A stretch of 64,000 nt of DNA, taken from assembly GCF_035994185.1 (NCBI RefSeq), contig NZ_CP108538.1, forward strand, positions 62,001-126,000. Direction: 5' to 3'. The notes beneath the pieces are model-generated. The model saw only the letters and a program-made list of their open reading frames with translations. It searched no databases and was not told where the DNA came from. Numbering within the stretch: the stretch's first letter is position 1; the number at the start of each line of letters is the position of its first letter. Below, piece by piece: positions 7,887 through 21,000 of this stretch. The position numbers and the translations under genes are program-made. Origin of the DNA: Streptomyces sp. NBC_01217 (GTDB lineage Bacteria; Actinomycetota; Actinomycetes; Streptomycetales; Streptomycetaceae).

Positions 7887-10800
7887 ATGACCAGGACAGA
7901 TTTCCACCGCCCGGCCAGGACGTTCCCGCCGTCGGTCCCGGACCAGCAGATCTCGCTGGCGCCGCCGCCGCAGAAGGTCGCACAGAACCAGGCCCAGACC
8001 TGGCTGTACATGCTGCTGCCGCTCCTCAGCAGCGTCAGCATGGCCGCCTACATGGTCACCTTCGGCCGACCATGGATGATCATGCTCGGCATCGGCTTCG
8101 TCGTCGTCTCCATCGGTGTCACCGTCCTGGTCAGGATGCAGACCAAGAACGCCGGTCGACGCACGCAGTTCCGCCAGCGCGACCGGTACGTCGAATACCT
8201 CGGCGACATCCGACGCCAGGCACGGGAGTCGGCGGCCGCGCAGCGCGCCGTCGGCGCCTTCGTGCACCCGAGCCCCCAGCGGCTGTGGGCGATCGCCACC
8301 ACCGGTCCGCGCCGCGTCTGGGAGCGCAGGCCCACCGACGCGGACTTCCTGAAGCTGCGGCTGGGGATCGGCAGCGGCACGCCGGCGATGCGTATCGCCC
8401 TGAGCAGGCACAGCGACCCCACGACGGAGCACGATCCCGAGGCGCACCGCCGCGCCGAGAAGCTCGCCCGCGACTTCGAGACCGTCGGCCTGCAGCCGGC
8501 CTGGGTCGATCTGGCGAACACCGGTGTCCTGAGCGTGCTCGGACCCGAGGAGCGCACCGCGGAGCAGGTCAGATCCATGCTGCTGCAGATCGCCGTCCTG
8601 CACGCCCCCGACGACGTCCAGATAGCCGCCCTCACCGCGGGCGAGGACCCCTCCTGGGGGTGGGTGAAGTGGCTGCCGCACGCTCGCCAGCCGGGCCGCG
8701 GGGACTCCGTCCCCATGGTGGCGGAGAGCATGGACGGCATCGCCGACCTGCTCCAGTCCCATGTCGACCGCGTGCGCGAGGAACGCGCGGAGCGCGCCGG
8801 CTCACTGGGCGTGCGGCGCGAGACCAGGGTCTCCCGCCATCTCGTGGTGGTGCTCGACGGGTTCCGGCCGAACGCGGAATGGGCGCGACTGCCGCTGGTG
8901 GCCGATCTGCTGACCGAGGCCGGCCCGGAGAGCGGTCTGCACGTGGTGTGCCTGGTCACGAAGGAGAGCGAGGAGCCCAGCCGGGTCGACGCGCGCGCCC
9001 GGGTGGACGCCGACGGGACCCTCACCCTGGAGACCCGATACCCCGCCCTGGTCCAGTCGGTCCGGGACGCGGTCGCCGACGAGTGCCCGCCGCGGCTCGG
9101 CGAGCAGACGGCCCGGGCGCTGGCGCCACTGCGGCTGTCCGGCGAGCAGGAGCAGGTCCTCGCCCGCACCGTCGCCCTGCCCGAGATGCTGGGCGTGGCG
9201 GATCTCGGCTCGTTCGACCCCACCGAGCTGTGGCGGGAGCCCGAGGACGAGGCGCTGATGCGGCTGCCGATCGGCTTCACCGGCGACGGCGCCCCGCTGG
9301 TGCTGGATCTCAAGGAGTCCGCGCTGGGCGGCGTCGGGCCGCACGGCCTGGTCGTCGGCGCGACCGGTTCCGGCAAGAGCGAACTGCTGCGCACCCTCGT
9401 GACGGGTCTGACCATGACCCACGCCCCGGAGCACCTGAGTTTCGTCCTGGTCGACTTCAAGGGCGGCGCCACCTTCGCCGGCGTCACCGAACTGCCGCAC
9501 GTGGCGGGCCTGATCACCAACCTCGCCGACGACCTGGCGATGGTGGACCGGGTCCGCACTGCGCTGCAGGGCGAGCAGCAGCGTCGTCAGCAGATGCTGC
9601 GCAGCGCCGGCAACGTGGACTCGGTCCGCGAGTACCAGATCCTGCAGGCGAGCGGCGGCACCGACCTGGACGGCAGGCCGCTGGAGCCGATGCCGTACCT
9701 GATGATCGTCGTCGACGAGTTCGGTGAGCTCCTCGCCCAGCGGCCCGATTTCATCGAGCTCTTCGTCCAGATCGGACGAGTCGGCCGAAGCCTGGGCATG
9801 CACCTGCTGCTGGCCACCCAGCGGCTCGAAGAGGGCCGCCTGCGCGGCCTGGAGTCACACCTGTCGTACCGCATCTGTCTGCGCACCTTCAGCGCACAGG
9901 AGAGCCGGGCCGTGATCGGGACGCCCGACGCCTACCGGCTCCCCTCGATCCCCGGCTCCGCGTACCTGAAGGTCGACGAGTCCCTCTACGAACGCTTCCG
10001 CGTCGCCCACATATCCGGCGCCTACCAGGAGGAGGACGAGCGGGAGCCGGTGACGGGACCGCCCCCGGCCCCGGTGCCGTTCCGCATGCGCACCGCCGAG
10101 GACGCCCAGGCCGAGGAGACCGACGACGCCGAGCCCTCGGTGACGCTCTCCCGGCCGCTACCCGGTCGGCGCACCGAGATGCAGGTGGCCGTGGAGCGGG
10201 TGAGGGCGCACGGCAATCCCGTGCACCAGGTGTGGTTGCCACCGCTGCCCGCGATGGCGGAACTCGACTCGATGCTGGGTCCCGTCGGCACCGAGGGCGA
10301 GCGCGGGTTCCACGCCGTGATGTGGCCCCAGGGCGGCGGCCTCTCCTTCCCGATCGGCGTGGTGGACCTGCCCGCCCGCCAGGAGCAGCGCCCCTTGCTC
10401 CTGGACCTGTCCGGCCAGCAGGGGCACCTGATCCTGGTGGGCGCGCCGCAGTCCGGCAAGAGCACCCTCCTGCGCTCGCTCATGGTGAGCGCGATGCTCA
10501 CCCACACCCCCGACGAACTGCAGTTCCTGGGGATCGACTTCGGCGGCGGCAGCCTCATCGGCCTGGAGCGGGCACCGCACGTCTCCGGCATCACGACCCG
10601 GCACGACGAGGCGCGCACCCGGCGGGCTCTCTCGGTGGTCCGCCAGCTGGTGAACGACCGGGAGCGGCTCTTTCAGGAACTGCGGATCGACTCCGCGGCG
10701 GACTTCCGCCGGCTCCGTGACGAGAAGTCCCTGCCCGACGGTGTCAACGCCGCCGACATCGTCCTCGTCGTCGACAACTGGGCCGCCCTGCGGGGGGCCA

Positions 10801-11948
10801 TGGACGAGGCCGAGGAGGTCATCCCCGACATCGCGGTGCGAGGCCTCAACGTGGGTGTGCATTTGGTGCTCAGCGCCAACCGCTGGGCCGAACTGCGGGC
10901 CAACCTGCGCGACACCATCACCGGCCGTCTGGAGCTGCGCCTCGCCGAGCCCGCCGAGTCGGAGATCTCCCGGCCGCTGGCCAGACAGCTGCGCGCGTTC
11001 GTGCCCGGCCGCGGCCTCGCGGCGCCCGGCAACTTCTTCCAGGCGGCGCTGCCGCGCCTGGACGGTTCGGCGTCCACCGACAATCTCACCAAGGCCCAGG
11101 AAGTCGTGGTCGACGAGCTGGTCGCGGGCTGGAAGGGCGCTGTCGCCCCGCCGCTGCGGGTGCTCGCCGAACTGATCACGCCGGAGGAGCTGGACGGGGC
11201 CTGCCAGGCCCTTCCCGGCGGGGTCGAGGCGCTGCCCGCGGGCGCCGTGCCGATCGGGATCAGGGAGTTCGACCTGGCTCCCGCGGCCCTCGATCTGGAC
11301 GCCGACGGACCGCACTTCCTGGTCTACGGCGACTCCGGCTCGGGCAAGACCTCGTTCTTGCGCTCGTGGATGCGCGCGGTGACCAAGCGCCGGTCGGCCT
11401 GGGACGCGCGCTTCATCGTCATCGACTACCGGCGCGGACTGCTCGGCGCGGTGCCCGAGGACTACGTCGGCGCGGTGGCCGGGGATCCGGACGCCGCCGC
11501 CGTCTACGTGGCACAGGTCGTGGAGAAGCTCAAGGAGCGGATGCCTCCCCCCGGCATCACCCCGCGCGAGCTGAAGGAGCGCGACTGGTGGGCCGGGCCC
11601 GAGCTGTACCTGGTCGTGGACGACTACGACCTGGTGGCCTCGGGCGGGGCGACCGGACGCGGACCGTTGGCAGCGGTGGGCGACTACATCACCCAGGCCG
11701 CCGAGATCGGCTTCCACGTGGTGCTCGCCCGCAGGAACGGCGGGATGAGCCGCTCGATGGCCGACCCGGTGGCCGGCCGGATCCGCGAACTCGGCTCCGC
11801 CGGGCTGCTGCTGTCCGGCGATCCCCGTGAGGGAGCGGTGCTGCAGGACCAGCGGGCGCGGCGCCTCCCGCCCGGCCGGGGCATCCTCGTCTCCCGCCGC
11901 AGCGGCGCCTCCCTCGTCCAGACCGTGCACGACGCGGCCGACGACTAG
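7887..11948 (+). CDS. eccC: T7SS FtsK/SpoIIIE-type motor ATPase EccC
   Basis: A 1,353-residue single-chain EccC. Two membrane segments lie near residues 35-80 (WLYMLLPLLSSVSMAAYMV and IMLGIGFVVVSIGVTVLV), followed by a stalk domain. There are three FtsK/SpoIIIE modules. Module 1 has Walker A GATGSGKSELL near residue 491 and Walker B LMIVVDEFGELL. Module 2 has Walker A GAPQSGKSTLL near 852 and Walker B IVLVVDNWAAL. Module 3 has Walker A GDSGSGKTSFL near 1148 and Walker B LYLVVDDYDLV. Walker B of modules 2 and 3 has N or D after the Asp instead of Glu, as commonly seen in the regulatory EccC modules. It powers WXG substrate export in the ESX membrane complex. ATG directly abuts the previous stop codon. 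Confidence 0.93.
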   Translation: MTRTDFHRPARTFPPSVPDQQISLAPPPQKVAQNQAQTWLYMLLPLLSSVSMAAYMVTFGRPWMIMLGIGFVVVSIGVTVLVRMQTKNAGRRTQFRQRDRYVEYLGDIRRQARESAAAQRAVGAFVHPSPQRLWAIATTGPRRVWERRPTDADFLKLRLGIGSGTPAMRIALSRHSDPTTEHDPEAHRRAEKLARDFETVGLQPAWVDLANTGVLSVLGPEERTAEQVRSMLLQIAVLHAPDDVQIAALTAGEDPSWGWVKWLPHARQPGRGDSVPMVAESMDGIADLLQSHVDRVREERAERAGSLGVRRETRVSRHLVVVLDGFRPNAEWARLPLVADLLTEAGPESGLHVVCLVTKESEEPSRVDARARVDADGTLTLETRYPALVQSVRDAVADECPPRLGEQTARALAPLRLSGEQEQVLARTVALPEMLGVADLGSFDPTELWREPEDEALMRLPIGFTGDGAPLVLDLKESALGGVGPHGLVVGATGSGKSELLRTLVTGLTMTHAPEHLSFVLVDFKGGATFAGVTELPHVAGLITNLADDLAMVDRVRTALQGEQQRRQQMLRSAGNVDSVREYQILQASGGTDLDGRPLEPMPYLMIVVDEFGELLAQRPDFIELFVQIGRVGRSLGMHLLLATQRLEEGRLRGLESHLSYRICLRTFSAQESRAVIGTPDAYRLPSIPGSAYLKVDESLYERFRVAHISGAYQEEDEREPVTGPPPAPVPFRMRTAEDAQAEETDDAEPSVTLSRPLPGRRTEMQVAVERVRAHGNPVHQVWLPPLPAMAELDSMLGPVGTEGERGFHAVMWPQGGGLSFPIGVVDLPARQEQRPLLLDLSGQQGHLILVGAPQSGKSTLLRSLMVSAMLTHTPDELQFLGIDFGGGSLIGLERAPHVSGITTRHDEARTRRALSVVRQLVNDRERLFQELRIDSAADFRRLRDEKSLPDGVNAADIVLVVDNWAALRGAMDEAEEVIPDIAVRGLNVGVHLVLSANRWAELRANLRDTITGRLELRLAEPAESEISRPLARQLRAFVPGRGLAAPGNFFQAALPRLDGSASTDNLTKAQEVVVDELVAGWKGAVAPPLRVLAELITPEELDGACQALPGGVEALPAGAVPIGIREFDLAPAALDLDADGPHFLVYGDSGSGKTSFLRSWMRAVTKRRSAWDARFIVIDYRRGLLGAVPEDYVGAVAGDPDAAAVYVAQVVEKLKERMPPPGITPRELKERDWWAGPELYLVVDDYDLVASGGATGRGPLAAVGDYITQAAEIGFHVVLARRNGGMSRSMADPVAGRIRELGSAGLLLSGDPREGAVLQDQRARRLPPGRGILVSRRSGASLVQTVHDAADD

Positions 11949-12036
11949 CCACCCGTACCGGCTGACGCCACCCGAAGCTCATGACCGGCGGGCGGTCCCC
12001 GCCCGGACCGCCCGCCTGTAAGGACACATACACGCC

Positions 12037-15000
12037 ATGCCGGCCCATTACGACGACTCGCACATCCGTGACCTCGGCAACCAGTGGATCAATACTGGCC
12101 AACGGCTTCACGAGTACCTGGGGACGATGCACGGCGGCGTGCTGTCCATGGCCGAGGGATGGACCGGCAAGGCCGGCCACGCGGCGCAGGTGGTCTGGAA
12201 CGGTGTGGCGGACCACAACATCTGGCACGCCATCTGGGAGGCGGGCTATGTGGCGCAGGAGGTCGGGAAGTCGATCATCAACTATGCGGACGAGCTGCAG
12301 AAGGCGATCAAGGAGATCAACCGGGCGCACCTGATCGAGGCCCTCACCACGATCTTCGGGATGGTCCTCGGGATCGCCTCGTTCGGCATCGGCGGCCTGC
12401 TGGGGCGGCTCGCCGCAATGGTCGGCGAGATCGTCGAGAGCATCGCCTCCAGCATCAGCAGGATCGCTGCCGCGGCCGGCGCGATCGGGCGCGCGGCCGC
12501 CTTCACCGCCGACTCGATCATCAACGCGGCCACGACACTCGGCACCGACATACTCACCCAGTGGATGGGCTCCGCCGCGGCGGGCGCACCCACCAAGATC
12601 GACTGGGCGGGCGAGGGCGTCAACATCGGCCTGAGCGTGTGGATGGGCTGGGGGATGGGAGGCCTCGACGTCTTCCACGCACCGAACGGACTCCCGGGCG
12701 GCTCAGTGCCGCACGTGTCAGCCCCCACGACCCCCACGCCGACGCCTGGCCAGACGAACATCTCCGTGCCGAACTCGTCCAACCTCCCCCACACCGGGCT
12801 GCCCTCCGTCGGGGACCTGTCCCCGTTCCCGTTGAACTCGGTCGTCCAGACCAACCACGCCCCGCCGACGAACAGCGGCGTCACGAACCCGGTGACCGGC
12901 TCGCCCCGCCCGAACGCCGGGATCCCCGGCAACACCGCACCGCTCCCGGGAACCGTCCGGCCGGCGGAGGGCGGTCCCGGCCGGGAGACACCCGGCATGA
13001 CACGACCGACGGCCCCGGTCCCCGACACCCATGTGCCGAACACGTCCTTCGGTCAGGGGGCCGGCGGCGGCGCGCAGCCTCCGCACCTCGCCCGGGACGG
13101 CGCCACCCCCACGAGCGGGACACCCAACGCATTCCTCGACGGGCCGCCCCGCACCCCCGGCGACCTGTCCGGGAGGCCCTCCTCGACCCCGCCGGCTCCG
13201 CACGAGACCGGCACCGGGGGCAGGGGCGTCACCGTCAGCGGCCCCGACGGGCGGAACAACCCGCCGAGCACGACGACTTCGCACGAGGGCGGTGTGCGGG
13301 AGACCGTTCCGCCGAGCACCGTGACCTCGCACGCCGGTGGCCCTGAGGCCGCACACGTCCCCGGCGGCGGGTCCAGCGCGGGTGCTGGCGCCGGCGGTGG
13401 TCGGGGCACGGCTACGCCCGCTCACACCCCCGGACACACACCCGAACCCACCAACGGCCCCGCGACCCCCGGCCGCAGCACCACCACACCCACGCCCGCT
13501 CACACCCCCGGACACACACCCGAACCCACCAACGGCCCCGCGACCCCCGGCCGCAGCACCACCACACCCACGCCCGCTCACACCCCCGGACACACACCCG
13601 AAGGCAGCAGCAGCCCCGCAACCCCCAGCCGCAGTGGCGCCGATGTCCGCTCGAGCGCCCCGGGGTCGACCGGCGGCGCCCGGACCACGCACGACGTGCC
13701 GCAGACCTCGCACCCGGCCACCACCGGCGGCGGAGGCGGCGGTCGTCGTCCGGTGGATTCCCACGGCGGGCACGCGAAGCCCGACGGCACGACCGTGCAC
13801 ACGAAGCCCGACGGCACGACCGTGCACGCGGAGACGTCGGCGACCACCGAGGTCCACGCAGGCGGCGGGCGGCCCGCGGACTCCCTGTCCTCGCCGGCGT
13901 CCGAGGCACCCGGGATCAGGCAGCACGACATCGGTTCCGGCGCGACGGCGCACGACGGCTCCCCCGAAGGTGTCCTCACCGGCGGGACCGGCCACGACGC
14001 GGGCACCGTCCCCGGCCACCAGCCGACGCACACCCCCACTCCCGGGGACCCCGCGAAGACCGAGCAGTGGAACACCTTCAAGCAGGAGCAGAACGCCCGG
14101 AACCTTCCGGTCGTCGAGGCGGAAGCCCGCCTGGAGTATCGACAGCAGGACCTCGACACGGCCTGGCAGAACGCCTACGACAAGTTCGCCGAGAACGACC
14201 TGTTCGGCGGTTCGCACCTCGCGCGGGACGGGCGCGAGGCCCTGAACGCGCGATGGCAGTGGCGCAACTCCATCACCCGTGAGTTCCGGGCGGAGGTGGA
14301 CAGGACGGGGCACATCTCCTCGGACGCCTTCACCCGCATCGTCGACGGCGCGCAGAAGAACGCGTACAAGTACCTCGTCCGGGCCGACCAGAGCGAGAGG
14401 TTCACCGCCCGCTTCAAGGAGCAGGTGGACGCCTACAAGGCGAACCGGTTCGGTGAGGGAGAGGACCTGCCTCAGTTCGACAGGGCGCCCTCGAAGTACG
14501 CCTTCGACCGCGATCTCCAGACGTACGTCAAGGACGACACCACCGTGTACGGGCACCCCGACGCCGACATCCAGGGGCCCGTCGCCAAGCTCAAGGACGG
14601 CGCCGACGGGTCCCGCCCGGACGACTTCACATTCGTCGAGCACACCTCGGACACCAACGCCCCGGTCGACCACTTCCGCGACAAGTCGCACGACTTCAAC
14701 GCTCTCGAGCAGTACTACATAGGCAAGAAGGAGGAGTTCAACCAGATCCTGGACCGCTTCGTCCACGACGGGGACAGCGGCGGCGGACTGCCTTCGCACA
14801 CGGGCCGCCAGATCGACGGTCTCCTGGACGGCGTGTTCGACGACCTCGGGGGCATGGCGACGCGCGAGCACGACATCCGGGTGGCGACGGGCGAGAAGTT
14901 CGACGACCTCATCCGGTGGAACTCCAGGGGCGCCGAAGAGCTGCCCGATAGTTTCGTCAACCAGGTGCGGCTGGACTTCCAGCGCGACCTGCGGGCCGAC

Positions 15001-18000
15001 CACGCCCTCGTCTTCCGGCGCGGCGACGGGGACGGCCCCCGCGAGCTGTGGGACTGGGCGACCAACCGAGCCATCGACGGCCTCCCGAGTCGCATCGCGA
15101 AGGAGCACTTCATCCGGGGGCGGCTGTCGGAAGAGACGCAGCACGTGCAGGAGCACCTGTCGGGGCTGGGCGAGGACTTCCTCGGGCACTTCGGCGAGGC
15201 CGGGCGGCAGCGCGTCGTCGGTGAGTACCTGGACACGGTGCGGACCACCGCCGGCCAGCACTTCAACGAGCGGTGGGGCGACGTTCCGAAGGCCGGGGAG
15301 TCCGGTCCGACGTGGACCGACATGCGCGACCACCTGCGCTCATCCCTGCCCGGCCGGATCACCCACGAGGGCGACCTGCAGGCCGTGGTGGGCGACTCCG
15401 CGCACGCGTTCCACGAGAGCCTGGGCCACCCCGACAGCATCGAGTCCTTCCAGCTGCACAACGACACCGTCAGCAGGCTGGGCAACGACTTCCGTACGGA
15501 ACGCGTCGTCAAATATGACGAACTGTTCGCCCCCGACGGACACAAGAGCCAGGCCTGGCTGGCGCACGACTCCCGACACGGAGACCCCTTCCAGTCCCGG
15601 CTCGGCGACCTGCGGGCCGGCGACTACAACTCCGACTTCCACAGCACCTACTACCCCGCCTTCCGGGACTGGCGAGCCGGCACGCCGTCGCCCGGGGAGA
15701 GCGTTCCCGTCCGTACGGGCTCGGACGGACACCCCGCCACCACCAACCCCGCCGGCACCGGGCGCCCGCCCGCCACGACCAACCCCGCCGACACCGGCGC
15801 CCCGGCGGTGCCGCCGCGGGAGCACACCGGCGACCAGCAGCAGGTGACGGTCGTCCCGGCGGCCGGGACGCACCAGGGGCCGGGCCCCTCCGGGGTGGAG
15901 ACGCAGGCGGACCACACCCCGCCGCACCAGGACCAGTCGCAGGTGCAGCTCACCGCGGAGCGGGACATGGTCGGCTCCCCCGGTGTCACCTCCCACAGGC
16001 CCGACACGACGCTCTCCACCCACACGTCCGCCACGACTCTCCACAGCGGCAAGCAGGACCAGCGGGCACCGCAGGTTTCCCGGCAGGCCGACTCCGGAAC
16101 CGCCAGCCTGCCCAGCGAGGTCAACCGCTGGCTGCAGAGGAACACCGACCACACCTTCACCCGCGCGCAGATCGACCAGGCCCACCAGGACCTGCTGCAC
16201 GAACGCCCCTCCCTCGCGGACCTGCCGGTGCAGACGCAGGCCGTACTGATCGGCAACTCCCTGGCGCGCCCCATGGACCAGACCGTGCGGGCCGCGACCG
16301 ACCTGCTGATGCGGTACACGGGCGTGTACCCCGACAGCCAGCGAATCCACCGGGTCCACCAGCAGCTGTTCGAGCAGTTCGGTTCCGAGTTCCAGCAGCT
16401 GACACCCGGCCGGCAGGCCGAGGTCGTCGTCGCGCGGATGCTGGACCTCCGGGCCGGACTCCACGACGTCAAGCACGACGTCAAGGCCGTGCACCCGGAG
16501 CCGGAGGAGCTGGTACCGCCCTCGTCTCCCGTGGAGCACTCCGAGCTTCTGGAGCCGCCTGCTTCCACCCAGTCGCCGGGCACGGTCACCGCTCCGATCG
16601 ACAGGAACGCGCACGACGGCGTGCGGAACGAGGCCGTCAGCGAGACGCCGTCGGTTCCGCACGAGGCGGTGCAGGACCAGGACGTGGCGCAGCCGGGTTC
16701 GCGCTCCGGTTCCCTGGCGGACACCGAGGACGTCGACGTGCTGGGGGCGCCTGCCACGCGCACGGTCGACAAGGGCAAGGGTAGGGATCGCGGGCCGGCG
16801 ATCGTGTCGGAGTCGGAGCGTACCGAGTTCATCCAGGGGTCGAGTTCCGGGCTGCTCCACGAGCCGGACAACGAGCATGTGCCCTTCGAGCAGGCCATGC
16901 GGGAGTTGCAGGTCAAGAACGAGTCGCTGCGCGGCCTCACGCTCGACGAGGTGCGGGAAGCCTTCCACATACAGCGGTACGCCGACCCCTCGCTTCCGGG
17001 CCTTCGACAGCAGGAACGCCTGCGTGACCTGGCGCAGATCGGGTGGGAACTGCACGCACACGGCCCCGCCGCGGCGCGCACACTGGCCGCGCGGCTCGCC
17101 GAACACGCCATCCGTCCGGGTGCCTTCGGTGGCGCCGTCGAGGAGACTTCGGCTTCGTCCGCGACCCAGTCCGGCAGCCAGGCGAACGCGTCGCAGGAGT
17201 CTCCCGTGCCGGCGCACCTGGTTCCCGAGGCGCTGCTGAACACCGATCCGAAGACGTTCCTGCGGGCGAACGTCCTGTCGATGGACATGGACAAGGGTCT
17301 GGAGATCCACGCCGCCGGCCTGAACGCGGTGGACCGGGACCAGTTCCTGAAGTCGCTGGACGTACTGCCGGGCCGGGAGGGGCACCTGCCGGAGCACCGG
17401 TTCGTGCTGGTGCGGCGGGGCCTGGACACGACCGGGAAGCCGGTCTTCGCGCTGGCGCCCGCGGTCGAGTGGTACGTGGAGCGCTACGGCGCGGAGCGGT
17501 TCCGCTTCCAGGAGGGGACCACCCTGCCAGGCGTGCGGACGGACGGCTATGTGGACGCCGCGTACGTGCCTTACCTGACGCGCAGCGCGCAGGACTACGC
17601 GAATCAGGTCGGGCATACGGACGTGCTGCGGGAGCCCGGGCAGTCCGGTCCCCGCCTCGTGGTGACGCCGACGATGAACGGCTGCGCGTACGCGGTGACG
17701 CCGCACGCCGATCCGGCCCGGATGAGGGTGTGGCACTACCAGTCGCCCGACTCGAAGATGCCGTATCCGGTGCAGTTCCGGCGGGACCAGCAGCCGACGG
17801 ACTGGTACGGCGCGGGCGAGTACGCCGGTGCCGTACCGCAGGGCAGTCTGTTCGAGGTCGCGAACCTGATGTGGTACGGCAAGGACGGGTGGGAGTTCGT
17901 CAGCCAGGAGAACCACACGGGCACCAAGGACAGAGGCGCCGTGACCCTGGCGAACGTGCTGGGTCGCCGGGTGGACCTGGAGTCAGGTCACGAGGTCACC

Positions 18001-21000
18001 CATACGGCCGCGGCGTACCAGAGCCTGGTCCACAGCGAGCTGCACGACTGGGACCTGCCGCAGGCGATGCGGAACATCGAGGGGGTGGCTCCGGCCGGGC
18101 CCGACACCGTGGTCCTGCGCCAGGTGTACAGCCGCATCGAGCAGCACATCAGCGGTGAGATCGCCGAGCTCGGCCGGGCTCAGAACCCTGACGAACTGCG
18201 CGCGCTCGCGGACACGTTCAAGGCCGGGCGTACCGCGCTGATGAGCGACCTGGAGAGACTGATCGCGGAGGCCGGCGCGCAGTCCGCGTCGTGGGCCACG
18301 ACGAATGCCACCCAGGGGGCCGTGAAGACGCGACGCGACCTCGCCGAGCAGATGGTGGACCAGTTCGTCAACCGCCCGGCGAAGGACTGGATCGACCTGC
18401 TGCGCGACGAGTCCGCTCCGCAGCATCCGAAGACGATGGCCGCGGTGCACCAGACGAAGGCCCGGATGGAGCTGGGCAACACGGGCTCCACGGTGAACGT
18501 CGTGTTCGAGAACATTCTGCGGGCCAAGCCCAAGGGCCCGGTGGAACGGGCCGTCCACGCCGTCATGGAGCAGGTACGCAACGAGATCAAGACCGAGATC
18601 GCCCAGCTCGGCCGGGTCGATGACCTCGACGGACTGAAATCGCTGGCGGTCAAGCTCCGGCAGCAGCGCGAGACCGTCCGGATCGTGGCAGAAGCGGGGT
18701 ACCACGCCATGACCCGCGACGAGCGGGACCGCAAACAGGTCGGCCAGTTCCACCAGCAGGTCAAGGAACTGCTGGACGGTCTGGTCACTCCCCGGTTGGA
18801 GAACTGGATCGACGGGCTGCGGCAGGAGACCACCGCCCTGGCGGCCGGCAGCTCCTGGTACCGGCTGCCGCAGACCGAACAGCGGGAGCTCGGGCGAACG
18901 GTCCAGGACCTGCTGCCGGCCGGGAGCAGGGACGACGGGTTCTTCGACCTGCGGGTGCAGCGCGCCTACGACGGACTGGACCTTGCAATTCTGGCGCAGC
19001 CGCTGCCCCAGCAGGCCGCTCGCGTCGCCGACCTCCTCTATGGCGGGGCGCGGATCACCGAAGTGGACGACTTCTTCGTCCGTTCGGTCAACAGCGTGCT
19101 GAAGGACCGGAGCAAGGCACCGGTGTCACCCTGGCAGGTGCACCAGGCGTACCAGAGGCTGGCGTCCTCCCGGGGGGTGACGTTCACCCGGAGCAACTCC
19201 GTGTACCGGCAGGAAGCGATCGCCCAGTACCTCGCGGGACTGGTCCGGAACGCCGTCCCCGGCGGCGCCCCCAGTGTGCACATCGAACCGCAGGACGCCC
19301 CGGTGCACGAGGTCTCGGTGGACAACAGTCTGTCGGGGGGGGATCTGACGGAGGGGCTGCGGGAGCGGCTGAACCGGCCGGAGTTGCTGAACGCGGTGCA
19401 CGAGGGCGTCCGGGTTCGTGACCGGGGGCTCACCGATGGGCAGCGGGCCGGGTTCGTGCGCCCGCAGGAGGATCTGCGGCTCGCCTACGGATGGCTGGAC
19501 AAGGTCAACCCCTACCGGGCGCAGGGCGGTGGCTTCGAGACGAACTGCGTCCTGACCGCCATCGCGGTCGACCTGACCCTGCGCGACGGCGCCGTACACC
19601 AGGCATCACCGTCCGAACTCGGCGGTGACCACCAGATCACGCAGGACACCTCCGGACTGCACAACTACCTGTCCAACTACCTCGACCGCACACCCGACCC
19701 GGTATCCGGCTCCGCAGCGGTCATGACCGCGATGTCCGCCGCACCGCTCGGCGCACGCGGCATGCTCGTCATCGAGGACCTGACCGGCGGCATCGGCCAT
19801 GTCGTCAACGTCACCCACGACCACAACGGCGTCGTCTTCCTCGACGGACAGTCCGGCATCCCCGTCCACGAACCCGCCGGCGCGGTCTCCTTCCTCCCGA
19901 CCACCGAAGGCATCCCCGGACACCCCCTCCACCCCCAGACCGACACCACCACAACCACCACCACGCCGCCGCGCACGCTCGGAGCCCCCAAGCGGCTGGC
20001 CGCCATCCCTGAACTGGACGAGACGTCCGTCCCCGTCCTGCCACCCGTCCAGGAGCCGGTTCAGCGGTCCGGGCGGGTCACGACGACCGCCGTGGACCTG
20101 GACGAGCAGCGGCCGCCGCGGCTCGACCTCGAACTGCCTGCGGCGCTGCTGACCACCGGCCCGGTGCGGTTCGACGACGGCACCCAGCTGCCCCTCTACA
20201 TGACCGGCGGCATCGGTTCGCAGCTGCCCGGTCTGCCACAGGACGTCGTGCGCCGTTCGTTCGCCTTCGGCCAGAGCAACCACACGCTGCGCGGCATCGA
20301 CCACGTCGAGAGGGAGCTCGGCATCCGGCTGGACCAGTCGGCGGGCAGCCGGCCGGCAGTCGTGAAGGGGAGCCGGGAGCAGGACGGTTTCGGACTGCTG
20401 GCGCAGGTGTCCCGCAGTCTGCGGGACAGCCCGCAGGAATTCTTCGGCGACGGCAAGCAGTTCGTCTACAAGGCGGCGGACGGGAAGACCCGGACACTGG
20501 AGGTGACCGCCCGGCCGTACGGGAACTGGGAACGGTTCACCTCCGGTTACGGGAACCCGGTCAAGATCGACACGATGCAGCGGTCGACCGCCACCGGCGG
20601 TCAGATCAAGGTCAACGGCACCTCCTTCGGGCTGGCCCCGACGGCGCCCCTGGGGCCGCTCAAGCAACTCGTCTCCCCATTCGCCCGGCTGAACCTGCAG
20701 GCCAACTTCGGCAAGCAGGTGCGGTACAACCAGCAGACGCAGGTGGTGAACCAGACCGAGACCCGCACCACGGACGGTTCCCGCGTCCATCTCGACGACG
20801 TCTGGTTCGAGTTCTCGGTCAAGGACCGCCACGGCGACCCCATCGACCTGAGCGGGAGGCCGATTCCCCAGGGCGCCGTAACGACCCGTCGGCCGGTGGA
20901 GTTCGGCTTCGCCGTGCGTGACGGACTCACGGTACGGATCGCCGACTCCCTGACCACCGGAAAGGCGCTCACCGACTCGCTGCCGCCGCGGATGCGACTG

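Noticed and set aside
13414..13606. Regular ~78-bp repeats that could suggest a CRISPR array
   Set aside because: They are in frame, have no unique spacers, lie inside the toxin gene and encode a Pro/Thr-rich linker; no cas genes are present.
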